Below are positions 1 to 7,668 of a stretch of DNA of 46,502 nt, one piece after another. The translations under genes and the position numbers were made by a program. The stretch comes from Clostridia bacterium. Lineage in GTDB: Bacteria > Bacillota > Clostridia > Christensenellales > Aristaeellaceae. The stretch lies in assembly GCA_017434085.1 (NCBI GenBank), contig JAFRFY010000133.1, positions 1 through 46,502 on the forward strand, read 5' to 3'. Numbering within the stretch: the stretch's first letter is position 1; every line of letters starts with the position of its first letter. The notes below the pieces were generated by a model. It had not been told where the DNA came from, ran no database searches, and was given only the letters and a program-made list of their open reading frames with translations.

Positions 1-52
1 GGGACTTTTCACGTATGGCAGAGGCTAAAACGTCTGAAATCTCTGCCTGCTC

Positions 53-76
53 GTAGGGGCGATGCCCTCATCGCCC
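53..76. repeat. Dispersed 24-bp palindromic repeat, copy 1
   Basis: GTAGGGGCGAT followed by GCCCTC and ATCGCCC, forming an imperfect hairpin (GGGCGAT/ATCGCCC arms). The same unit recurs, in either orientation, at about 4.6, 22.9 and 29.3 kb, always between genes. It is a REP/MITE-like non-coding repeat; its function is unknown. Confidence 0.85.
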
Positions 77-155
77 GATTCCCGTCGGTTCATTTGTGCA
101 GATTGCCCTTAGCGCAACAGCCCCTGCCTTCAATCGAAAGAGAGGATAGAAGAAT

Positions 156-710
156 TTGGAAAACAGATGGAACAGCATAGACGAACAGACGATGGACGAG
201 CTGGCGCAGGCGCTCGCGCCGGTTGACGCTATGCGTCGAGGGGAGATCATCGGTCTGCGGTGGGGCGACATCGATTTGGAAGGAAACATTCTCCGCGTCC
301 GGCGAAACGTGACTTACCCCAAGGGAACCAACGATCCCTACATCGGCACCACCAAGACGGAGAGCGGCGTGAGGGACATTCCCATCATGCCCATGCTGCT
401 GGACTATCTCAAGCCCGGCGGCGAGCCGGATGCCTACGTGGTGGGGGAGGATAAAAGGCCCATCACTTTCAGCATCCACCGTCGCATGATGGAGCGCATC
501 CGCCGCACCATTGATTTGCACGGAGCGTGCAGCCACGTTTTCCGGCACAGCTTCGCCACCATGCTGAACGACGCCGGAGCATCCGTAAAGACGATTCAGA
601 GCATCATCGGCCAGACCGACTTCAAGACCACTGCGGACCGATACTGTCACGCCAGGGACAATCGAAAGCAGGAGGCTGTGGAGGGGGTGGACAAGCTGCT
701 GTGCTCGTGA
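156..710 (+). pseudogene. Truncated tyrosine recombinase (phage/ICE integrase remnant)
   Basis: A 184-residue frame (from TTG) that matches only the C-terminal catalytic domain of tyrosine recombinases. Visible are the first Arg (MRRGEIIGLRWGDID, residues 26-40), the beta-hairpin Lys (about 67), the HxxR box (HVFR, 127-130) and the nucleophile Tyr163 in DRYCHA. The N-terminal arm-binding and SAM-like domains are missing, the usual TG before MRRGE reads VDA, and the second catalytic His (normally GH) is Gln153. It lies next to two tRNA genes, the classic target of such integrases, so it is probably what remains of an integrated element. It could continue upstream of the window only through a frameshift or deletion. 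Unlikely to be active. Confidence 0.75.
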
Positions 711-790
711 TGATCTGAATTGAAATACTCGCCGATACTGCCGAAGGATCGTCAGAACAGACAAATTCAAACCCATGCTCCATGACGACA

Positions 791-840
791 CTGAAAACTT
801 AGTAATACTAAACTGTGATATTAGTATTACTGATTTTCAG
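791..840. repeat. AT-rich 50-bp inverted repeat
   Basis: Arms CTGAAAA + AGTAATACTAA (791-811) and their reverse complement (821-840) flank a 9-nt loop, with a 2-3 nt internal mismatch. It is much more AT-rich than the surroundings and sits between the recombinase remnant and the tRNA terminator. It has no T-tract. Candidate element end, recombination site or operator. Confidence 0.7.
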
Positions 841-942
841 AGGCGATTTGCACCATTTTGGCGCGATTCATCTGAAAAAGACGAAATGTTAATTATGAGA
901 AAAGGGAAAACAGGGCAGATTTTGTGTGTTTTGTACGAAAAG

Positions 943-974
943 AAATCGTGCAGCTCTGGCAAACTGCACGATTT
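943..974 (-). terminator. Rho-independent terminator of the tRNA-Met operon
   Basis: Perfect 11-bp stem AAATCGTGCAG/CTGCACGATTT around a 10-nt loop, ending five bases from the CCA of the downstream tRNA. On the minus strand it is followed by a T-rich run (ATTTCTTTT). Confidence 0.85.
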
Positions 975-978
975 TGTG

Positions 979-1055
979 TGGTACCGGCGATCGGATTCGA
1001 ACCAATGACACTCCGGGTATGAACCGGATTCTCTAGCCAACTGAGATACGCCGGC
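979..1055 (-). tRNA. tRNA-Met (CAT), elongator
   Basis: A 77-nt cloverleaf with encoded CCA. The acceptor GCCGGCG pairs with CGCCGGT (G-U first pair), the anticodon stem TCCGG/CCGGA carries loop TTCATAC (anticodon CAT), and the T arm has TTCGAAT. It lacks the three G-C anticodon pairs of the initiator, so it is elongator Met; Ile2 (lysidine-modified CAT) cannot be fully excluded. It is downstream of tRNA-fMet in the same transcript. Confidence 0.9.
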
Positions 1056-1082
1056 ATAAAAGCCAATCCAGAGGATTGGCGA

Positions 1083-1159
<77 letters not shown>

Positions 1160-1194
1160 ATATTGCGAAGGGCTTCTCGCTCAACGCAAGAGTT

Positions 1195-1223
1195 ATTATA
1201 ACACCCGCGGGGAGCAATGTCAA
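1195..1223 (-). promoter_or_regulatory. Promoter of the tRNA-fMet/tRNA-Met operon
   Basis: Perfect minus-strand sigma-A promoter: TTGACA (plus 1218-1223), 17-nt GC-rich spacer, TATAAT (plus 1195-1200). The start would lie about 30 bp upstream of tRNA-fMet. The GC-rich spacer may act as a stringent discriminator-like feature, but that is inference. Confidence 0.9.
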
Positions 1224-1253
1224 CCCCCGCATGAAATTCTTAACGAAAGGCCG

Positions 1254-2399
1254 TCAATGCCTCGGCGGGCGGTTGCGCTTGATCTCATAGAGCTGGTTAT
1301 CGGCGGATTCGATGAAGTCCTTGGCGCTCATGGAGGGCTCCCAGCGGGCCACGCCGATGCTGAGGGTGAGGGTATAGGGCTTGTGGAGGGTTTCGCACAT
1401 GGCCTTGAGGTTGGCCTGGATGTCGTCGCGCAGCTTGTCGCACTCGGCGCGGGAGCCCTCCACCAGTATCATGAATTCGTCGCCGCCGTAGCGGGCGATG
1501 TAGGGCCTGCGGGTGAAGGCGCCGCAGGTGTTCTTGAGCACCTTGGCGACGTGGATCAGCGCCTCGTCGCCCTCCAGGTGGCCGTAGGTGTCGTTGATGG
1601 TCTTGAAGTAGTCCACGTCCATCATCAGCAAAAACAGGGATTCGTCGTGGTTGAGCAGCTTGTATTCCAGGAAGGACAGCAGGTTTTGCCGGTTGTTCAC
1701 CTGGGTGAGCTTGTCCAGCGAGATCTGGCGGGTGGAGGAATCCATGTACATGCACAGAAGCTCGATGGCGAGGCACACGCACATCACCGGGAAGCCTTCG
1801 CCGAGGTTCGACAAAAACCAGGCGATCAGCAGGCTCAGCGAGAAGGAGGCCGTCAGCCACAGCTGGCTTTTGCGGTTGTTCTCAAATTCGTAAGGGATGC
1901 GCTTGATCAGCGGCAGGCTGAAGCACATCGACAGGCACACGAGATAGCCCATCTCATAGTGGAACCACATGTGGCGGACGTAGCTGCCATCGGCGGTGAT
2001 CTCAAACAGTATGTGGCTTTTGAGGTTGAAGGCCACCAGCGCCACGGGCGGCAGGAGGGAGAGCGCCAGTATGAGGCGGGTGCGCTTTCGGTTGAACCTG
2101 CTGGACTGGAGCGTGATCCGGGCGTACAGGCACCAGGCCACCACGCCCGCGCACAGGCTTAGGTGATACAGCGATTTGAACAGGTACGACGCCGGCACCG
2201 CGATGCCGGGGATGAGCCGGAAACCGTTGAACACGGTAAAGAGCAGATTGCAGATGAAGTTTATTAAAAATATCCACAGCATGCTGCGCAGGCACTGCTC
2301 GCTGGCGGAATCCGAGCCGCTGCTGTTGGACCAGTACAACAAGAGCGAGACGATGACAATGCAGATCAGATAGATCTCCACATAGAGCGCTGCAGCCAT
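1254..2399 (-). CDS. Membrane-bound diguanylate cyclase (GGDEF)
   Basis: Makes the second messenger c-di-GMP from two GTP. The N-terminal ~210 residues hold about six hydrophobic helices with short loops, an integral membrane sensor of unknown ligand. The GGDEF domain follows from about residue 225: DVDYFKTIND (Mg/GTP site), the intact signature RYGGDEF (305-309) and a C-terminal SIGVARW strand. The RxxD inhibitory site expected five residues before GGDEF reads RRPY, so product inhibition is probably absent. I chose the ATG at 2399 because AAAGGA lies 9 nt upstream of it; the ATG at 2408 directly abuts that motif. It is divergent from the pilus-like operon, which fits c-di-GMP control of surface structures, but no direct link is visible. 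Confidence 0.88.
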   Translation of the reverse strand: MAAALYVEIYLICIVIVSLLLYWSNSSGSDSASEQCLRSMLWIFLINFICNLLFTVFNGFRLIPGIAVPASYLFKSLYHLSLCAGVVAWCLYARITLQSSRFNRKRTRLILALSLLPPVALVAFNLKSHILFEITADGSYVRHMWFHYEMGYLVCLSMCFSLPLIKRIPYEFENNRKSQLWLTASFSLSLLIAWFLSNLGEGFPVMCVCLAIELLCMYMDSSTRQISLDKLTQVNNRQNLLSFLEYKLLNHDESLFLLMMDVDYFKTINDTYGHLEGDEALIHVAKVLKNTCGAFTRRPYIARYGGDEFMILVEGSRAECDKLRDDIQANLKAMCETLHKPYTLTLSIGVARWEPSMSAKDFIESADNQLYEIKRNRPPRH

Positions 2400-2583
2400 T
2401 TTCAGCATTCCTTTCGTCAGGCGTTAAACGGTGGACCCATATCGCGGATATGCACAAAATCTTATACTTATATTATACATTGTTTTCCTTGTGTTGAACA
2501 GAGGTTAAATGTTAAATATCTTAACAAATTCCGAACGATGCTATTTTTCTTGCGGAAAATGGAAAAGCGGCGACCGTAGAATA

Positions 2584-2612
2584 TTGTAAAAACAGGAAAA
2601 TTATGATATAAT
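2584..2612 (+). promoter_or_regulatory. Promoter upstream of the transglutaminase/pilus-like operon
   Basis: TTGTAA (2584-2589), 17-nt spacer, TATAAT (2607-2612), with a perfect -10 followed by TATTATG. About 30 nt to the start codon. Confidence 0.7.
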
Positions 2613-2644
2613 TATTATGTATGGATATGGGAGGTTGTTGCGGC

Positions 2645-3472
2645 ATGTCAGAAAACAAGATATTCAAGGCGGGACTTCCGGTCCTGTTCGTGCTGCTGAT
2701 GTGGCTTCTGTGCTGTACGGTGGGGCATGCGTCCTCCATGGACGCGGTTTGGCCTGAGAGTCCCGGGATCGATGTGCAATCCGACGGCAAACTCGTCATC
2801 GATGAGAGCAATATGGACAAAGGCTATATTATGGTAAGGACCTCGGAGCCCACGGGCCATGCCATGAAGGTGACGGTCAGCCAGGGCCAGTGGCAGCTGA
2901 TCTACGATCTGAACAGCGACGCGCAGTACGAGGTATTCCCGCTGCAGCAGGGCTCGGGCCAGTATGAAATCGCCCTGTTTGAAAACGTCAAGGGAAAGAA
3001 GTTCTCCTCCGAGGGCAAGCTGGTGATCGACGCGCAGATGAGCGATGAGGAAGCCCCCTTCCTGGTGCCCAACCAGTACGTGAGCTATGAGCTGTGGACC
3101 TCCGCCGTGCAGAAGTCCGACGAGATCTGCGCGGGCATGGCGCCGGATCAAGCGTTCCAGGCGGTGTCCGATTTCATGGCCAGCGAGTTCGCCTACGATT
3201 TCGTGCGCGCCAAGACCATTTCCTCGGGCGAGAAGCCGGATATCGACTATTGCTACGACAACCGCATGGGCATCTGCCAGGACCTGGCGGCGGTGACCGC
3301 CTGCATGCTGCGCGTGCAGGGCGTGCCGGCCCGGCTGGTCATCGGCTACGCCGACAAGTACTATCACGCCTGGAACACGGTGGTGGTCAACGGGGAAGAG
3401 GTATTCTTCGATCCCACCCACGCCGTCGGGGCCATCGACGCGAAAAAGTATCAGACGGAACGCATGTATTGA
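2645..3472 (+). CDS. Exported transglutaminase-like (papain-fold) protein
   Basis: About 275 residues. A hydrophobic segment (about residues 7-27) is a signal anchor or signal peptide. The C-terminal transglutaminase-like core has the full Cys-His-Asp triad: C211 in MGICQDLAAV, H241 in YYHAWN and D256 in FFDPTH. Bacterial members act as peptidases or crosslinkers at the cell surface; the substrate here is unknown. The middle region (30-150) resembles no family I recognise. The ATG at 2645 has GGGAGG 11 nt upstream; an ATG at 2621 lacks one. It is 38 nt ahead of the PilC-like gene, so it is probably first in the pilus-like operon and may process or link pilin-like proteins. Confidence 0.8.
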   Translation: MSENKIFKAGLPVLFVLLMWLLCCTVGHASSMDAVWPESPGIDVQSDGKLVIDESNMDKGYIMVRTSEPTGHAMKVTVSQGQWQLIYDLNSDAQYEVFPLQQGSGQYEIALFENVKGKKFSSEGKLVIDAQMSDEEAPFLVPNQYVSYELWTSAVQKSDEICAGMAPDQAFQAVSDFMASEFAYDFVRAKTISSGEKPDIDYCYDNRMGICQDLAAVTACMLRVQGVPARLVIGYADKYYHAWNTVVVNGEEVFFDPTHAVGAIDAKKYQTERMY

Positions 3473-3510
3473 TTTTATCCTATATATAATCGCTGAGGAG
3501 GGTTTTGTTC

Positions 3511-4563
3511 ATGGCCGGAAAGGGAAAGCGGAGCATCACATCCGCGGAATTGTCCAGCTTCTGCAGCCAGGTGGCGCTGATACTCTCTGCGGGCCTGCCG
3601 CTGTACGACGGCATGGAGACGCTGGCGGAGACCACGCGCGGCACGGAGTACGCCGATCTCTACGAAAAGGCCTACAAGGGCGTCAACGAGACGGGGTCGC
3701 TGTACCAGGCGCTCAAGGAGGACGACCGCTGGCCCACCTACCTGGTGGAAATGACGGGCATCGGCGAACAGACCGGCCAGCTGGAAAACGTGATGAACGG
3801 CCTGGCCGAGTACTACGGCCGTGAGGAGCGCATCCGCACCTCCGTGGTCAGCGCCATCACCTATCCGCTGGTGCTGGGCGTGATGCTGGTGCTGATCATA
3901 CTGATCATGCTGTGGAAGGTGCTGCCCGTGTTCCAGCGGGTACTCAACTCCATGGGCATGGAGATGACCCGCTCCGGCTCGGCGATGATGCACCTGGGCT
4001 CCACCATCGGCTGGGTGGTGCTGGCGCTGGTGGGCGTGGTGGTGCTGGCCGTGCTGGTGTGCGCCATACTGATGAAGACCTCCGCCCGCGACAGCGTGCT
4101 CGCGTTTTTGCGTAAAATATTCCCGCCCATTCGCCGCCTGAGCATGAAGCTGTCCTCCTCCCGCGTGGCCAGCGTGCTGTCGATGATGCTCTCCTCGGGC
4201 TTCCCCACCGGCGAGGCGCTCAGGCTCATGCCCTCGATACTCTCCGACGTCGAGGCCGGCGAAAGGGTGCGCGGCATCCACAAGAACCTGGAGTCCGGCA
4301 TGTCCTTTGCCGATGCCATGGAGCAGTCCAAGCTGTTTGAGGGGCTTCACAACCGCATGATCCGCATGGGCGTGGCCGCGGGCCGCGAGGACCAGGTGAT
4401 GAACAAGATCGCGGGCATCTACGAGGAGCAGGTGGAGACCGGCATCTCCCAGCTGGTGTCCATCATCGAGCCCACGCTGATCGCCCTGCTCTCCGTCGTC
4501 ATCGGCGCGATACTGCTGTCGGTGATGCTGCCCATGGCGGGCATACTGTCCAGCATGCTGTAA
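3511..4563 (+). CDS. Type II secretion / type IV pilus inner-membrane platform protein (PilC/GspF family)
   Basis: About 350 residues, a little shorter than typical PilC (~400). Two cytoplasmic GspF repeats are visible: a first one with GLPLYDGMETLAETT...LVEMTGIGEQTGQLENVMNGLAEYY and a second with SSGFPTGEALRLM...IRMGVAAGREDQVMNKIAGIYEEQV. Three membrane segments lie near 115-140, 165-190 and 318-348. The platform couples the cytoplasmic ATPase to pilin assembly or retraction. AGGAGGG lies 8-9 nt before the ATG; an in-frame TTG at 3505 is less likely. It is followed by 160 nt filled with repeats before the next pilus-like gene. Confidence 0.9.
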   Translation: MAGKGKRSITSAELSSFCSQVALILSAGLPLYDGMETLAETTRGTEYADLYEKAYKGVNETGSLYQALKEDDRWPTYLVEMTGIGEQTGQLENVMNGLAEYYGREERIRTSVVSAITYPLVLGVMLVLIILIMLWKVLPVFQRVLNSMGMEMTRSGSAMMHLGSTIGWVVLALVGVVVLAVLVCAILMKTSARDSVLAFLRKIFPPIRRLSMKLSSSRVASVLSMMLSSGFPTGEALRLMPSILSDVEAGERVRGIHKNLESGMSFADAMEQSKLFEGLHNRMIRMGVAAGREDQVMNKIAGIYEEQVETGISQLVSIIEPTLIALLSVVIGAILLSVMLPMAGILSSML

Positions 4564-4570
4564 ACGAAAA

Positions 4571-4676
4571 GGGCGATGAGGGCATCGCCCCTACGACATT
4601 GCCGTATCCGAAAGGGCGATGAGGGCATCGCCCCTACAATCGTGTGATATCCGTAGGGGCGATCCCCTGATCGCCC
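4571..4676. repeat. Three copies of the 24-bp palindrome inside the pilus-like operon
   Basis: Copies at 4571-4594 and 4614-4637 (reverse orientation) and 4653-4676 (forward, with GATCCCCTGATC in place of GATGCCCTCATC, a compensated change that keeps the palindrome). They occupy the whole gap between the PilC-like gene and the first small pilin-like gene and could fold in the transcript. Confidence 0.85.
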
Positions 4677-4723
4677 GCCGGAATGAACAGCTATCCCAAT
4701 AGACAGAAGGGGGGCGATGGGCG

Positions 4724-5029
4724 TTGGCCAATCGCAAGGAAATTGCGATCATTCTGCTGATGATCCTGCTGCTGGGCGGCGTGTGGATGCTGGTGTCCCG
4801 GGTGGATACCGCCCAGAGCGGCGCGCAGACACAGTTTGTCTACGACGCGGTGCACAACGCGGCGCTGACCTGCTACGCGGTGGAGGGCGCCTACCCGGAC
4901 GACCTGGAGTACCTGCGGGAAAACTACGGCCTGGCCTATGACCAGTCGCGCTATATGGTTTCCTACGACGCCTTTGCGGCCAACCAGGTGCCGACGATAT
5001 TTGTGACGGAAGTGGAGGCGGACGCATGA
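4724..5029 (+). CDS. Small membrane-anchored pilin-like protein
   Basis: 101 residues: a short basic N-terminus (MANRKE), one hydrophobic helix (about 7-25) and a small soluble domain. The layout is that of type II/IV pseudopilins, but there is no GF-xxx-E prepilin peptidase site, so it is either an unprocessed anchor protein or a very divergent minor pilin. The start is TTG at 4724, chosen because AGAAGGGGGG lies about 9 nt upstream and the frame gives the membrane-helix layout; an ATG at 4717 is in another frame. Its stop overlaps the next start (ATGA), so the two are translationally coupled. Family not recognised. Confidence 0.65.
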   Translation: MANRKEIAIILLMILLLGGVWMLVSRVDTAQSGAQTQFVYDAVHNAALTCYAVEGAYPDDLEYLRENYGLAYDQSRYMVSYDAFAANQVPTIFVTEVEADA

Positions 5030-5508
5030 GCAACGGCAACATGAAAGTGCAGCACGGCATGCAGGGCACCTTCATATTCGTGCTGCTGGGGCTGTTCGCG
5101 CTGATGTCCACGCTGATGGTGCTGCTGGGGGCGCAGATGTACCGCGCCACGGTGGATCGCTCCCAGTACAACAACGAAAACCGCGTGATGGGCGCGTATG
5201 TGCGCAGCATGGTGCGCTCGCTGGATTCCGGCGAGGTCAGCGTCGAGGAGCCCGGGGGCATCCCGGCGGTGGCGCTGAAGGAGACCTGGGAGGGCGAGCA
5301 GTACGTCACCTGGATCTACCAGTACGACGGCGCGCTCTACGAGCAGTACACCGACATGGAAGATGAATTCAACCCCGAGCGCGGCACCGAGATCTGCCCG
5401 GCGAACAGCCTGTCCGCGGCGCTGGAGGACGGATTGCTGACGGTCCGCCTGACCAACGCGCACGACGAGCCGTGCACCGTCCGGGTGGCGCTTCGGTGCG
5501 CCGGATAG
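5026..5508 (+). CDS. Membrane-anchored DUF4860-like protein of the pilus-like operon
   Basis: 160 residues with a membrane helix at about 14-36 and a beta-rich extracytoplasmic domain that includes WIYQYDGALYEQYT and a C-terminal CTVRVALRC. The match to DUF4860, a Clostridia family found in pilus/secretion-like loci, is from memory of the family pattern and should be treated as tentative. The gene overlaps its upstream neighbour by 4 nt. Probably a minor pilin-like component or an assembly factor. Confidence 0.6.
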   Translation: MSNGNMKVQHGMQGTFIFVLLGLFALMSTLMVLLGAQMYRATVDRSQYNNENRVMGAYVRSMVRSLDSGEVSVEEPGGIPAVALKETWEGEQYVTWIYQYDGALYEQYTDMEDEFNPERGTEICPANSLSAALEDGLLTVRLTNAHDEPCTVRVALRCAG

Positions 5509-5528
5509 AACGAGTTTAGGAGTCAGAG

Positions 5529-5954
5529 ATGGGCAGCAGAAATCGATCAAACGTGCTATTGGTGGAGATCCTGATCGCGGTTCTCTTCTTTATGCTGTCG
5601 GCCACGGTGCTGGTGCGGGTGTTCGTCACCGCCCGCAACATGACCCTGCGCGCCGGGGTGGAGACCCAGGCGCTGGCGGAGGCGCAGAATGTGGCCGAGA
5701 CGCTCTACGCGGCGGAGGACCCGGCGGCAGCGCTGGAGGAGATGCACTTCAAGCTGTATCACGGCGCGTGGAGCCGCGCGGACGGCGATTACACGCTGTA
5801 CGTCGAGGGCGAGGAAAAGCCCGCCGACGCCGGCGTGAGCTGGGTGGGCACGGTGCGCGTGTTCTACCGCAGCCGCAATGTCAACCAGGTCCGGCAGGAG
5901 GATGAGGAGCTGTTCTCCCTGCCCTGCGCCCGATACAGGGAGGTGCCGGTATGA
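5529..5954 (+). CDS. Pseudopilin-like protein
   Basis: 141 residues. The N-terminus NVLLVEILIAVLFFMLSATVLVRVFVTARN resembles a type IV pilin helix: a hydrophobic stretch with a single Glu near the position of pilin Glu5. A canonical prepilin Gly-Phe cleavage site is not evident. The C-terminal domain is short and polar. GGAGTCAGAG lies before the ATG. It overlaps the next gene by 4 nt (ATGA), pointing to a tightly coupled operon. Probable minor pilin. Confidence 0.65.
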   Translation: MGSRNRSNVLLVEILIAVLFFMLSATVLVRVFVTARNMTLRAGVETQALAEAQNVAETLYAAEDPAAALEEMHFKLYHGAWSRADGDYTLYVEGEEKPADAGVSWVGTVRVFYRSRNVNQVRQEDEELFSLPCARYREVPV

Positions 5955-6388
5955 GCCACAAGAGCAGGGTTTCCTTCGGCCCCGGCGCCGCCTCGCTGAT
6001 ACTGATCGTGGTGATCCTCAGCATGAGCGTGCTGGGCATACTGGCGCTGATGAACGCCCGCAACGACATCAAGCTCTGCGAGCGCAGCGTGCAGGTGGTT
6101 CAGGCGAGCTATCAGCTGAATGTGGAGGCCGAGCGCAGGCTGGCCTCGCTGGACGCCATCGCGGCGATGTACGCCGCCAAGTCCGAAAGCGACGACGACT
6201 ACGCCGCCGCCATACGCGCCTTTTTGCCGGCGGACATGGAGATGAACGGCCGCGAAATATCCTGGAAAGTCACCGACGGCGTGCGCACGCTGGAATGCGC
6301 CGTTACCCTGAACCCGCTGGGGGAGGGCAAGCGCTTCAAGTGGGTGGACCATCGTCTGACGGCGACCACGGAGGAAACATGGAACTGA
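5951..6388 (+). CDS. Membrane-anchored pilin-like protein of unknown family
   Basis: 145 residues: an N-terminal helix (about 12-36, AASLILIVVILSMSVLGILALMNARND) with a short basic leader, then a helical stretch rich in Glu/Ala/Tyr and a beta-rich tail. The layout resembles PilX/GspK-type minor pseudopilins (SLILIVVILSMSVLGILAL is like their start), but no domain is certain. It overlaps the pilT-like start at 6379 by 10 nt. Confidence 0.6.
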   Translation: MSHKSRVSFGPGAASLILIVVILSMSVLGILALMNARNDIKLCERSVQVVQASYQLNVEAERRLASLDAIAAMYAAKSESDDDYAAAIRAFLPADMEMNGREISWKVTDGVRTLECAVTLNPLGEGKRFKWVDHRLTATTEETWN

Positions 6389-7431
6389 AAGAACTGCTGA
6401 CTAAGGCCTACGAGCTGCAGGGCTCGGATATATTCATCGTTCCCGGCGCCCACGTGACCTGCAAGGTCAAGGGCACCATGGTCCCGCTGACGGACGAGAT
6501 CGTCAAGCCCGCGGGTACCGACCAGCTGGTGCGGGAGGCCTACGAGATGGCGCGGCGCGACATCGCCAAGCTGGACGATGAGGGCGACGACGACTTCTCC
6601 TTCTCGCTGATGGGCCTAAGCCGCTTCCGCTGCAATGTGTACTATCAGCGCGGCACCAAGGCGGCCACGCTGCGCATGGTGGCCTTCGGCCTGCCGAATC
6701 CCAGCGAGCTGGGCATACCGGACATGATCATGGACCTGGCGCGTTTCCGCAACGGCATGATACTGGTCACCGGCCCCGCGGGCAGCGGCAAATCCACGAC
6801 GCTGGCGTGCATCGTGGACAAGATCAACCGGGAGCGCGACGGCCACATCGTCACCATCGAGGACCCGATGGAGTACATCCACAGCCACCAGCGCTCGCTG
6901 GTCAGCCAGCGGGAGGTGCCCAACGATTCCCCGACCTTCGCCCGGGCGCTGAGGGCCTCGCTGAGGCAGGCGCCGGACGTCATCATGCTGGGCGAGATGC
7001 GCGATTTGGAGACCATCCGGACCGCCATCACCGCGGCGGAGACCGGCCACCTGTTGCTCTCCTCGCTGCACACCACCGGCGCGGCCAAGACCGTGGACCG
7101 CATACTGGACACCTTCCCGGCGGAGCAGCAGGCCCAGGTGCGCGTGCAGGTCTCGATGATACTGCGCGCCGTGGTGTCCCAGAGGCTGGTGCCCAAGAAG
7201 GACGGCGGCCAGGTGGCGGTGTTCGAGGTCATGACCGTCAATCCCGCCATACAGAACCTGATCCGCGACGGGCGCACCCACCAGATCGACAACGCCATAT
7301 TCGGCGGCGCGGGGCAGGGCATGCTGTCCATGGACGCGGAGCTGCAGCGGCTGTGCAGGGCGGGCACGATCACCCGCGAGACCGCGCTGCTCTACGCCGT
7401 GAGCCCCGAGACGCTGGCAAAACGCATTTGA
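6379..7431 (+). CDS. pilT: PilT-family type IV pilus ATPase
   Basis: About 350 residues, the normal PilT length. Walker A GPAGSGKST (132-140), Asp box TIEDPMEYIH, Walker B DVIMLGEMRD (about 200-209), His box HLLLSSLHTTGA (about 224-235), and a version of the PilT C-terminal AIRNLIREGK motif, here AIQNLIRDGR. PilT hexamers power pilus retraction on the cytoplasmic face of the membrane. No PilB/GspE extension ATPase is encoded nearby, so this enzyme may be the only motor of the locus. The start is the ATG at 6379 with GGAGGAAAC just upstream; the frame stays open much further upstream, but that part is a shadow of the preceding genes. Confidence 0.92.
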   Translation: MELKELLTKAYELQGSDIFIVPGAHVTCKVKGTMVPLTDEIVKPAGTDQLVREAYEMARRDIAKLDDEGDDDFSFSLMGLSRFRCNVYYQRGTKAATLRMVAFGLPNPSELGIPDMIMDLARFRNGMILVTGPAGSGKSTTLACIVDKINRERDGHIVTIEDPMEYIHSHQRSLVSQREVPNDSPTFARALRASLRQAPDVIMLGEMRDLETIRTAITAAETGHLLLSSLHTTGAAKTVDRILDTFPAEQQAQVRVQVSMILRAVVSQRLVPKKDGGQVAVFEVMTVNPAIQNLIRDGRTHQIDNAIFGGAGQGMLSMDAELQRLCRAGTITRETALLYAVSPETLAKRI

Positions 7432-7461
7432 TTTTTCACGACGATCGGCCGGCTGCGTGAT

Positions 7462-7490
7462 CCCCGCCGCGCGTGTGGCGGGGGTTTGCG
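7462..7490 (+). terminator. Terminator of the pilus-like operon
   Basis: CCCCGCC (7462-7468) pairs with GGCGGGG (7477-7483), followed by GTTTGCG. Short T-tract, so efficiency is uncertain. Confidence 0.65.
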
Positions 7491-7528
7491 CATATTCAGG
7501 GTTACAGGCGCAGGTAAATATGCAATTT

Positions 7529-7588
7529 ATCCCGTAACATGGTTGACATACGGGATGAGTATGTTATAATGTAAAAAGATGCTATAAT
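7529..7588 (+). promoter_or_regulatory. Promoter with an operator-like palindrome for the BTAD regulator
   Basis: TTGACA (7543-7548), 16-nt spacer, TATAAT (7565-7570), with a second TATAAT at 7583-7588. An exact inverted repeat ATCCCGTA (7529-7536)/TACGGGAT (7549-7556) brackets the -35 box, the layout of a repressor site, perhaps for autoregulation. Confidence 0.75.
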
Positions 7589-7668
7589 TATTATGACGCG
7601 GCGGTTTGACGCCCCGGGGCGCTTCAAACGGTCGATGACCCTGATAAAACCAACCAGGGGGTGTACGC

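Noticed and set aside
775..1008. Plus-strand reading frame of 77 codons after the recombinase remnant
   Set aside because: It runs through an inverted repeat, the tRNA terminator and into the tRNA-Met gene, and has no ribosome binding site.
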